A stretch of DNA of 42,772 nt. Origin: Candidatus Stahliibacteriota bacterium. GTDB lineage: Bacteria; Hydrothermota; UBA3073; JACQXS01. The notes beneath the pieces are model-generated. The model worked only from the letters and a program-made list of their open reading frames with translations, made no database searches and had not been told where the DNA came from. Shown here piece after piece: positions 20,953 through 28,842 of this stretch (position 1 is its first letter; each line of letters begins with the position of its first letter). Position numbers and translations under genes: made by a program. The stretch lies in assembly GCA_016208615.1 (NCBI GenBank), contig JACQXS010000058.1, forward strand, positions 1-42,772, read 5' to 3'.

Positions 20953-21263
20953 AGATATCAAAAATTCTACAAGAATTACTTCAACAAAGAAAGGTTAGCA
21001 TTTATAAGATAATTATTTTTGGCTCATATGCAAAAGGGAGTCAACGAAAGGATAGTGATATTGATATAATAGTTGTTTCTAATGACTTTAGGAATAAAGA
21101 CATATTTGAGAGAGTAAAGCTTACAAGTGGAGTTCATAGAGGACTGGTGGATAGGATTAAAAAGCCTTTTGATATTATGTATTATTCAGACACAGAATGG
21201 GATGAAGGCGATTCATTAATAATAAATTCTGCAAAAGAAGACGGAGAGATAATTTATGGCTGA
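20931..21263 (+). CDS. Minimal nucleotidyltransferase (MNT antitoxin)
   Basis: IIIFGSYAKGSQRKDSDIDIIVVS (GSYAxG...DxD). Confidence 0.9.
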   Translation: MAKREIIEISKILQELLQQRKVSIYKIIIFGSYAKGSQRKDSDIDIIVVSNDFRNKDIFERVKLTSGVHRGLVDRIKKPFDIMYYSDTEWDEGDSLIINSAKEDGEIIYG

Positions 21264-21328
21264 AATGAAAGACATAACAAAGTATAAGACAGGCGAGCAT
21301 ATATTAATAAAGGGGAATGAGGCATTGG
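21263..21328 (+). repeat. Downstream copy of the 66-bp direct duplication
   Basis: See 20470-20535; forms the genuine 5' end of the alpha-subunit gene. Confidence 0.97.
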
Positions 21329-22419
21329 CGGAGGGTGCAGTGCGTGCTGGGTGTAGATTTTTCTCAGGCTATCCCATCACTCCTCAGAATGAGGTTCCTG
21401 AATACTTAAGCTGGCGTCTATTTGAGGTAGGCGGCACATTTATTCAGGCAGAAGCAGAAGTAAGTGCCATTAATATGTTATATGGAGCAGCAGCAGTAGG
21501 GACAAGGGCAATGACTTCTTCCTCAGGATGTGGTATAAGTTTAAAGCAGGAGGGCATTTCTTATATCGCTTCGGCAGAGCTACCCATTTTTTATGCCAAT
21601 GTAATGCGTGGAGGTCCCGGACTGGGCAATATTTCACCATATCAGGGTGATTATTTTCAATCCACGCGTGGTGGAGGACATGGGGATTATAGGGTTATCG
21701 TACTTGCTCCTAATTCAGTAACTGAGATGGGCAATTTCCCATACCTTGGCTATAAACTTGCGGATAAGTATCGTATTCCGTGTATGGTGTTGGCAGATGG
21801 GCTTTTGGGTCAGATGATGGAGCCAATGGAATTTAAGTTTGATTGGGTAGATATAAATAAATTACCACCTAAAGATTATACTTTGACAGGGTGTAAAAAT
21901 AGGGAGCGTCGCATTATAAATACTTTGTATATGGATGTGAATATACTTGAGCGTCACACTTGGCATTTGTATCAAAAATATAGAGAAATAGAGGCAACGG
22001 AAGTTAGATACGAGGAGCGATATACCGAAGATGCAGATATAATCGTTGTCGCATACGGCACATCAGCTCGCGTAGCTATGGATGCGATTGCAAAAGCTCG
22101 TAAGCAAGGGATAAAAGTAGGATTGTTTAGGCCCATTACTTTATGGCCCTTCCCTAAAAAGAGACTATTGGAACTGACAGCAAGGTCAAGCAAATTTTTA
22201 GTCGTTGAAATGAGTATCGGTCAAATGGTAGAGGATGTGGAACTTTCTCTACAAGGAAAGGCAGAGATTTATTTCTATGGTCAACCCGGTGGAATAGTAC
22301 CAACAGGCGATACTATCAAAAATCAAATCTCCAAAATCAAACCCGTTTCCGATGTATCGGATTCGGGAACGCAAAAATTAAACTCACAGAGTAAGGTAAT
22401 ATACTTAAATGATATTTAA
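21265..22419 (+). CDS. 2-oxoacid:ferredoxin oxidoreductase alpha subunit (VorB/KorA type)
   Basis: GNEALAEGAVRAGCRFFSGYPITPQNEVPEYLSWRL, SSSGCGISLKQEGISYIASAELP, GGGHGDYRVIVLAP. ORF track starts at 21256, but ATG 21265 is the start shared with the duplicated leader. Confidence 0.92.
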   Translation: MKDITKYKTGEHILIKGNEALAEGAVRAGCRFFSGYPITPQNEVPEYLSWRLFEVGGTFIQAEAEVSAINMLYGAAAVGTRAMTSSSGCGISLKQEGISYIASAELPIFYANVMRGGPGLGNISPYQGDYFQSTRGGGHGDYRVIVLAPNSVTEMGNFPYLGYKLADKYRIPCMVLADGLLGQMMEPMEFKFDWVDINKLPPKDYTLTGCKNRERRIINTLYMDVNILERHTWHLYQKYREIEATEVRYEERYTEDADIIVVAYGTSARVAMDAIAKARKQGIKVGLFRPITLWPFPKKRLLELTARSSKFLVVEMSIGQMVEDVELSLQGKAEIYFYGQPGGIVPTGDTIKNQISKIKPVSDVSDSGTQKLNSQSKVIYLNDI

Positions 22420-23143
22420 GAGACCTGAAGGATTAACTAATACGCCTTGGCGTTATTGTCCTGGGTGCGGGCATGGTATAGTTCATCGTCTAATAGGTGA
22501 AGTGATAGATGAATTAGGCATCAGAGAAAAGACAATAGGTATTGCACCTGTTGGGTGTTCAGTATTTATGTATGAATACTTTAATTGTGATATGATTCAG
22601 ACAGCACATGGCAGGGCACCGGCGGTAGCTACTGGGATTAAGCGTAGTCATCCAGATTTAATATGCTTCAGCTATCAAGGGGATGGGGATTTGGCAGCCA
22701 TAGGGACGGCTGAAACTGTGCATAGTGCAGCTCGGGGTGAGAATTTCACTATCATTTTTATTAACAATACCATATATGGGATGACGGGTGGACAGCAAGC
22801 ACCTACAACAATGCCTGGACAAAAGACTACTACTAATCCATATGGCAGGGATACTCGTATTCACGGTTTCCCTATTAGAGTATGCGAAATGTTGGCTACT
22901 CTTGATGGGCCTGTATATTTAGAGCGCGTGGCAGTGAATAAGCCAGTGAATGTTATTCGGGCGAAACGGGCTATAAGCAAAGCGATTAAATTGCAAGTAG
23001 ATAATAAGGGGTTCTCGTTAGTTGAAATATTATCCCCTTGTCCAACTGGATGGGGATTATCACCAAAAAGCGCGTGCGAATATATGGATAAAGTGATGCT
23101 CCCATATTATCCACTTGGCGTATTTAAAGACTTAATAAAATGA
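22409..23143 (+). CDS. 2-oxoacid:ferredoxin oxidoreductase beta subunit (TPP-binding)
   Basis: YCPGCGHGIVHRLI, YQGDGDLAAIGTAE, NNTIYGMTGGQQAPTT. Confidence 0.93.
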   Translation: MIFKRPEGLTNTPWRYCPGCGHGIVHRLIGEVIDELGIREKTIGIAPVGCSVFMYEYFNCDMIQTAHGRAPAVATGIKRSHPDLICFSYQGDGDLAAIGTAETVHSAARGENFTIIFINNTIYGMTGGQQAPTTMPGQKTTTNPYGRDTRIHGFPIRVCEMLATLDGPVYLERVAVNKPVNVIRAKRAISKAIKLQVDNKGFSLVEILSPCPTGWGLSPKSACEYMDKVMLPYYPLGVFKDLIK

Positions 23144-23212
23144 GACAGGAAGTAATAATATCGGGCTTCGGGGGTCAGGGGTCGGTAAAGTCAGGTGTCT
23201 TATTGGCAAATG
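23137..23212 (+). repeat. Upstream copy of a 76-bp direct duplication of the gamma-subunit 5' end
   Basis: 74/76 identical to 23901-23976 (differences at 23148 G/A and 23205 G/A). Confidence 0.97.
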
Positions 23213-23223
23213 TAAATGGATAA
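23140..23223 (+). CDS. Truncated gamma-subunit leader ORF (MRQEVIISGFGGQGSVKSGVLLANVNG*)
   Basis: First 24 codons identical at protein level to the full gamma gene; starts in an ATGA overlap with beta; TAA overlaps the MNT start as ATGGATAA (23216-23223). Confidence 0.75.
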   Translation: MRQEVIISGFGGQGSVKSGVLLANVNG

Positions 23224-23536
23224 TAGAGTAAAACAACCGATAAGCCAAATAAAGAAATACTTGATAAAAAAGTATGAGGACAAAATAAAACAGGTTATTA
23301 TTTACGGTTCATATGCGAGGGGTGAAGCTACAAAAGATTCTGATATTGACATTTTAGTTGTAATTGACGATTCTCTCAATTCCTATAATGTAAGAAAAAG
23401 CTTGAGTGATATAATTTTTGATATCCTTCTTGAGAAAAAAGAATTGATTTCAGTTATAGCTGTCCCAGAAAGCATTTTCAAAAATTACAAATCCCCTTTT
23501 ATATTGAATGTGAAAGAGGAAGGGATGATAGCGTGA
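23216..23536 (+). CDS. Minimal nucleotidyltransferase (MNT antitoxin)
   Basis: VIIYGSYARGEATKDSDIDILVVID. Confidence 0.9.
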   Translation: MDNRVKQPISQIKKYLIKKYEDKIKQVIIYGSYARGEATKDSDIDILVVIDDSLNSYNVRKSLSDIIFDILLEKKELISVIAVPESIFKNYKSPFILNVKEEGMIA

Positions 23537-23907
23537 AAGAAATTAGTGACCTTACAAAAAAAGCAGAAAAGTTTCTTAAAACCGCAAAACTTGTTTTTGA
23601 TTCTAAAGATTACGACTCTTGCACCTCAAGGTGTTATTATGCAATGTTTTTCATGGCAGAAGCGGTGCTACTTACCAAAGATTTGAAAGCATCTTCACAC
23701 AAGGGTGTAATAAGTCTGTTTGGGGAGCATTTTGTGAAGACTGGAATTTTTGAAAGAGAAGAAGGAAAGGCACTCATCTATGCCTATGATAAAAGATTGA
23801 TTGGAGATTATGGGGTAGGTTTCGCAGTTACTGAAAGAGAAGCAGAAGATATACTGAGAATATCTCAGAATTTTATTAAGAAGTTGAAAATTTATCTTAA
23901 AAAATGA
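23533..23907 (+). CDS. HEPN domain protein (UPF0332-like toxin)
   Basis: AEKFLKTAKLVFDSKDYDSCTSRCYYAMFFMAEAVL...KGVISLFGEHFVKTGIF...RLIGDYGVGF; GTG start overlapping the MNT stop. Confidence 0.88.
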   Translation: MKEISDLTKKAEKFLKTAKLVFDSKDYDSCTSRCYYAMFFMAEAVLLTKDLKASSHKGVISLFGEHFVKTGIFEREEGKALIYAYDKRLIGDYGVGFAVTEREAEDILRISQNFIKKLKIYLKK

Positions 23908-23976
23908 GACAAGAAGTAATAATATCGGGCTTCGGGGGTCAGGGGTCGGTAAAGTCAGGTGTCTTATTAGCAAATG
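23901..23976 (+). repeat. Downstream copy of the 76-bp direct duplication
   Basis: See 23137-23212. Confidence 0.97.
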
Positions 23977-24443
23977 CGGCTATGCTTGAAAATAAGTATT
24001 GTACTCATTTCCCATCTTACGGTGCGGAAATGAGAGGCGGAACGGCTAATTGTTCGGTTATCATATCAACTGATGAAATAGCGTCTCCTATAATAAATGA
24101 GCCAGATACTATTATCGTGATGAACGAGCCCTCTTTGACAAAATTTGAACCCAAATTAAAGTCTGCTGGGCTACTTATTTACAATTCATCGCTCATACAT
24201 AGAAAACCAAGTAGAACTGATATTGTGATAATTCCTGTACCCGCTAATGAAATAGCTGAAAAGATAGGTAGCATCAAATGTGCTAATATGGTACTTATCG
24301 GTGCTTTTATAGGCAAGACGAAGGCTATTGAAATTAAGAGTATTAAATCCTCATTAGCTATAGTTTTTAGCAAACTTGACGACCGACTCGCCAATATAAA
24401 TATCACCGCTATTGAGGAAGGCATTCGCATCCCTATTTGCTAA
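23904..24443 (+). CDS. 2-oxoacid:ferredoxin oxidoreductase gamma subunit
   Basis: VIISGFGGQGSVKSGVLLANAAMLENKYCTHFPSYGAEMRGGTANCSVIISTDEIASP. Confidence 0.93.
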   Translation: MRQEVIISGFGGQGSVKSGVLLANAAMLENKYCTHFPSYGAEMRGGTANCSVIISTDEIASPIINEPDTIIVMNEPSLTKFEPKLKSAGLLIYNSSLIHRKPSRTDIVIIPVPANEIAEKIGSIKCANMVLIGAFIGKTKAIEIKSIKSSLAIVFSKLDDRLANINITAIEEGIRIPIC

Positions 24444-24887
24444 TTGTTTATGGGATATAAAATAATACTCCTCTGGGCCCTCAGTGCTTCATTAGTTCAG
24501 GTGATGAAGTTTGTCTTCACTTATATTAAAGAGCGACGCATTGACTTAAATCGTCTCATTGAGCCAGGAGGGATGCCGAGTTCTCATTCGGCTGGTGCTT
24601 CTACACTTTCTACTGCTATTGGATTAGCATGCGGATTCAATACTCCTATTTTTGCGGGCTTTCTCTTTTTTAGCACTGTTATAGTTTATGAATCTACGGG
24701 CTTACGCAGGGCTGTGGGAGAGCAAGCAAAGGCATTAAATAAACTTATACTCACGGTCTACGAAAAGAAGAGCTTACATTTAGAATATATACATATAGAG
24801 GAATTGCGTGTTATATTAGGTCATACGCCCGTTGAAGTACTATTAGGCATACTGATGGGTATATGCTTTGCCCTCGCTTTCTTTTAA
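24444..24887 (+). CDS. Divergent PAP2 family (DUF212) membrane protein
   Basis: EPGGMPSSHSAGASTLSTAIGL, VIVYESTGLRRAVGEQAKALNKL, LGHTPVEVLLG. Confidence 0.85.
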   Translation: MFMGYKIILLWALSASLVQVMKFVFTYIKERRIDLNRLIEPGGMPSSHSAGASTLSTAIGLACGFNTPIFAGFLFFSTVIVYESTGLRRAVGEQAKALNKLILTVYEKKSLHLEYIHIEELRVILGHTPVEVLLGILMGICFALAFF

Positions 24888-24899
24888 CCTGAAATCGGC

Positions 24900-27743
24900 A
24901 TGTCAAGTAAAGATACAAAAATCAAAAAATGTGGAGTCAGCACTATAATCACCAACGACAATAAAGTGAAAACAAAAAACTATCTTCTTGCATTACTATC
25001 CAGTCTAATATTTTGCACGGTAGTTTTTGCACAATGGCAAATGATAGGTCCTGGAGGTGGGGGGCATTTTATTGATGTAACCGCAGACCCTCATAATCTT
25101 AATACTGTATTTGCTACTGTAAATGTAAGCGGTGTTAGAAAAAGTACTGACCGCGGAGAATCGTGGAATGACCTGAGCAATGGGTTGGATTTTGCTACTT
25201 ATGGCTACAATGCACACCAAGGAGAAAGTTTTGCAATTCATCCTAAAATTCCTGACCTATTATTTTTTGGTTCCCGTTCCCATCAGATTTACAGACGCAC
25301 TTCTTCATCTCCAGATGCACAATGGCAAGCAGTCCACACACTTTACCCCTATCCCTGGCAGCCCCCATATGATGATGAACTTGGTTATAACATTGGTTGT
25401 TTCGCATTTCATCCAATATTCAATTATAAAATATATGCCGGGCAGGGAGGTCCCCCTACAATATTTAATGATGGTTGGGTAAAGAAAGATATGGATGGAA
25501 AAATATACTTCAGTAATGATACCGGTTCAATCTGGTCAGAAGCCATAGATATGGATATAGTTCTTAATCACCCTGATGTAAATATTTTCAGCATCCAAAT
25601 AAAGCCGTTATCGCTTAATTCAGTAGATAGTAATGAAGTATTCATCAGCACTAATTATGGTATTTATAAACTCAGTGAAATGGGTGCTAATTGGACACTG
25701 CTGGATACACTTAATCAGGGGTTGCCTGCTGATATTGGTTATGGACATTGGGGAGGACGGATGATTGCTGACCCGAAATACCCAAACGAAATATATTTGT
25801 CTATTATATGTAATACAGATAGTATCAGCAACTGGGCAACATGGCAAAATGAGTGGCAGGGCGGCATCTATAAAACAACCAACTGGGGCATACTGTGGTT
25901 CCCTATTGGAAGAAATAGTATAACTTTAGAAAAAACAGGTAATCCTTCCAACCCAAGAGAAATAACCAATTTCTTTGATTTGAAATTAGATACAAATGGC
26001 TTGGGTACACTTTATACAGCCAATATGCTAAAGAAAAACAATAATACTACAACCGGAATATATAAATACACTGACATCAGAACTATTAACGAGACAAACT
26101 ATTCTACCAGCACAATTAATTGGGAAAACATTACTAATAAAAATTGTGTGGAATTTGGATGGAAAGAAGATGATAGTAATGGTGTTTTTGAGCCATATGC
26201 ACTATCCCTTAGTCCTTTGGATACAACATTAATCTATTTCATAGCCGATGCCGGACAAATTTTCAGACTGGATTCTGTTAGCGGAAATGGGATAAACTAT
26301 TGGAAACAGATTAGCACAAAAATGATTAGCCCCACATTTCCGAAAACATTCATAACCACAGGATTGGAAGGAATCGCATTTACACTATCCACAGCAATTG
26401 ATCCTGCTAATCCTAATACATTTTATCTTGGTTTTGGCGACCATGCCTGGTTTAAATCAACAGATGGCGGTAATAGCCTATACCAGATAAACTATCTGCA
26501 AAGTTATGATTCTGTCACTACTTTGGGAGATGCAGCTGAAATAATTGTGGATAAAGATTATCCCAATTTAATATATGCTGCATCAAGAGGAAAGAATATG
26601 GCTTCAAATTACGGAAATATTTACTTATCCAAGAACTTTGGTGAAAACGGCAGTTGGAACCTGATAGGTGGCAGCAATTCCAAAAACAACCATGGACAGA
26701 ATTTTAAGGTCAATGGTTACCCTATTGGCGGAATATGGTCATTTTTTGTGGACTATGATTCACCGGTTCAAAGAACATTATATGTGGCACGATATGAGAA
26801 TAACGACCTTATTAATGATACAACAGGCATTTATAAGGCAACGCTTGATACTGCGGGTAATTTTATTTCACTATGGAGACCTATTTGGGAAAAGTCATCC
26901 ATACGCTCTATGGTAAAAAAGGGAAATTATATTTTTGCAGGAAGAGATATTAACGGAAAAATATTTCAGATAAACCTTACAAATGGTTCGGCTACGCAGG
27001 TAAATACAACAAATATTGGAACCACTATTTATCAGATAAAAAAGAATAATGGCGATTCATTATTCGCTGCCACTGATAATGGTTTTTGGATAAATAATGG
27101 AGATGGAATTAATTGGACATTACTTTACAATACTCAAATGACTAATCCTATTGCAATTAATGGTGATATTTGGGATTTTGTAATCAATAATAATATCATC
27201 ACATTAGTTAGCCCTTATGTAGGTGTTATCAGAAGCACAAATGGAGGTATTTCTTGGCAAGATGTAACAGGTAATATGTCTTCTAAAGCCGCTATGGCTA
27301 TAGATGCAGACCCTTCCAATCCCGAAAAGTTGTTTGTAAATACCAGAGGTGCGGGAGTTTGGATACGAGATTTTTTGGCAACAGTAACAGAATCACCTAT
27401 TACTGTTCCTGTAACAAATATTAAAGTCTATCCCAACCCATTTACTTTCTTTACATTGCTTAAATATTCAGTCCCAAAACCTGCAAATGTAAGTCTTAAA
27501 ATTTATAATCTTGCAGGGCAAATGGTGAAAACATTAGTAAATAAGAACCAAAAAACAGGGAATTATACGGTTAAGTGGAATGGAACAGATGATACTGGAC
27601 ACACTTTAGGTAGCGGAATATATTTTTATAAGTTAGAAATAGGAGATAAGTTTTCACAAATCAAACTGATACACTTATCTACTATTTGCAGGGTTACTAC
27701 TGCCCTGCACTTTGTTTGTGGGTCAGGTAATTCTATCCAATGA
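24900..27743 (+). CDS. Secreted sortilin/BNR-type beta-propeller protein with Por-type C-terminal sorting domain
   Basis: Signal peptide NYLLALLSSLIFCTVVFAQ; Asp-box repeats (STDRGESW, STDGGNS, STNGGISW); C-terminal VYPNPFTFFTLLKYSVPKPANVSLKIYNLAGQMVKTLVN...GSGIYFYKLEIG. Confidence 0.82.
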   Translation: MSSKDTKIKKCGVSTIITNDNKVKTKNYLLALLSSLIFCTVVFAQWQMIGPGGGGHFIDVTADPHNLNTVFATVNVSGVRKSTDRGESWNDLSNGLDFATYGYNAHQGESFAIHPKIPDLLFFGSRSHQIYRRTSSSPDAQWQAVHTLYPYPWQPPYDDELGYNIGCFAFHPIFNYKIYAGQGGPPTIFNDGWVKKDMDGKIYFSNDTGSIWSEAIDMDIVLNHPDVNIFSIQIKPLSLNSVDSNEVFISTNYGIYKLSEMGANWTLLDTLNQGLPADIGYGHWGGRMIADPKYPNEIYLSIICNTDSISNWATWQNEWQGGIYKTTNWGILWFPIGRNSITLEKTGNPSNPREITNFFDLKLDTNGLGTLYTANMLKKNNNTTTGIYKYTDIRTINETNYSTSTINWENITNKNCVEFGWKEDDSNGVFEPYALSLSPLDTTLIYFIADAGQIFRLDSVSGNGINYWKQISTKMISPTFPKTFITTGLEGIAFTLSTAIDPANPNTFYLGFGDHAWFKSTDGGNSLYQINYLQSYDSVTTLGDAAEIIVDKDYPNLIYAASRGKNMASNYGNIYLSKNFGENGSWNLIGGSNSKNNHGQNFKVNGYPIGGIWSFFVDYDSPVQRTLYVARYENNDLINDTTGIYKATLDTAGNFISLWRPIWEKSSIRSMVKKGNYIFAGRDINGKIFQINLTNGSATQVNTTNIGTTIYQIKKNNGDSLFAATDNGFWINNGDGINWTLLYNTQMTNPIAINGDIWDFVINNNIITLVSPYVGVIRSTNGGISWQDVTGNMSSKAAMAIDADPSNPEKLFVNTRGAGVWIRDFLATVTESPITVPVTNIKVYPNPFTFFTLLKYSVPKPANVSLKIYNLAGQMVKTLVNKNQKTGNYTVKWNGTDDTGHTLGSGIYFYKLEIGDKFSQIKLIHLSTICRVTTALHFVCGSGNSIQ

Positions 27744-28606
27744 ATTCCTTGTATGCTTTTGAACCATGTTAGTTGGCGTTTAGCATATCTGCGTGTATTG
27801 CGTTTAATTAAGCTAATAGCTTGGTCAAGTGTTATTTCATTATCCCCGCCAGAGCAGGATTTCCGCTCCGCTCCAAGAAGATAAGAAACTAACTCTTTAT
27901 ATCCTATAGTCTGAAGGGCATTAAGTTCAGGAGAATAGATAGAAACCAGCTTTTTCACTTCATCCAATAGTCCGTTATCTATCATTTTATCCACTCTCTT
28001 GTCTATTCTCTCGTATAAAGCATCTCTATGCATATTTAGTCCGATGTAGATAGGTGAACAATCAAACGGCTCTCTGTTTGTTTTCAAGTCAGACATCTGT
28101 ATGCCTGTTAATTCATATACTTCAATGGCGCGTATTATTCTCATCCTGTCATTAGGATGCAGCTTATTAGCCGTAGCCGGGTCTATTTCTGTAAGTTTTT
28201 TGTATAGTGTGCCGGTCGGTGTTCGGTTATCGGTTATCGGTATTCGGTTATCGGCTGGGAGACTAAAAAAACCTTCTATTAAGGCACGCAAATATAAACC
28301 TGACCCTGCTACTACAATGGCAATCTTATCTCTCTCCCAGATATCTTTTATCTTATTTCTTGCCATTTTTGCTTATTTTTATGCATTTAAGGTGGTATCA
28401 GGTGGCACAATATCTATAAGCCAATGCTTAATACAAGCAATCTCTTGTTGGGTTGGCTTATTAGTTCCTATATCCATCATCTGATATACTTGGCGAGAAT
28501 CACAGACTACGATTTCAGCTCCTATTTTAGCCGCTACTTCAATAGCAATAGCAGTCTTCCCAACTCCTGTAGGTCCTAAAATTATAGGTAGGTTCATAAA
28601 GCTCAA
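27626..28606 (-). pseudogene. miaA: tRNA dimethylallyltransferase MiaA, interrupted by two in-frame TAA codons
   Basis: N-terminal ORF 28379-28606 ([42 protein letters not shown]) and C-terminal ORF 27626-28366 (AGSGLYLRALIEGFF...IKRNTRRYAKRQLTWFK) are in the same frame: TLNA-TAA-K-TAA-AKMARNK. Confidence 0.85.
28217..28258 (-). repeat. Six tandem heptamers (CGGTTAT family) within miaA
   Basis: cggtgtt cggttat cggttat cggtatt cggttat cggctgg. Confidence 0.9.
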
Positions 28607-28729
28607 AACTTAAATCCCTTGCCACCCCCGATGAAATCGGGATCCCCGATAGCCATCGGGGAAAAGACACAAAGACACTAATATACACAAAGAACAAAGT
28701 TCAAAAATTTAAGGTCTAAAAGTTCAAAC

Positions 28730-28825
28730 GGGGCGTAATGAATGAAGCACAGTAACATTCCGAGCTATCGGAACTTACGCTCCCGACACATTCTGCGTCG
28801 GGACAGGTTCACTACAATACGCCCC
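28730..28825. repeat. 96-bp structured element with 8-bp terminal inverted repeats and two internal hairpins
   Basis: GGGGCGTA...TACGCCCC ends; internal TTCCGA-gcta-TCGGAA and CCCGAC-...-GTCGGG stems. Confidence 0.75.
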
Positions 28826-28842
28826 TATGAACTTAAAGAAAC

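Noticed and set aside
20470-23976. Classical transposon insertion with target-site duplication
   Set aside because: No transposase or integrase, no terminal inverted repeats seen, and 66-76 bp direct repeats are far longer than usual target-site duplications; repeats align to gene starts.
20470-23976. Assembly artefact producing the duplicated gene starts
   Set aside because: Copies differ by 1 and 2 nt, two independent events have the same layout, and junctions preserve start-stop overlaps; still worth read-level confirmation.
28364-28381. TAA reassigned as a sense codon
   Set aside because: TAA is used as an ordinary terminator by other genes here (e.g. korA at 620, mutL at 6527), so two TAA codons in miaA are better explained by gene disruption or splitting.
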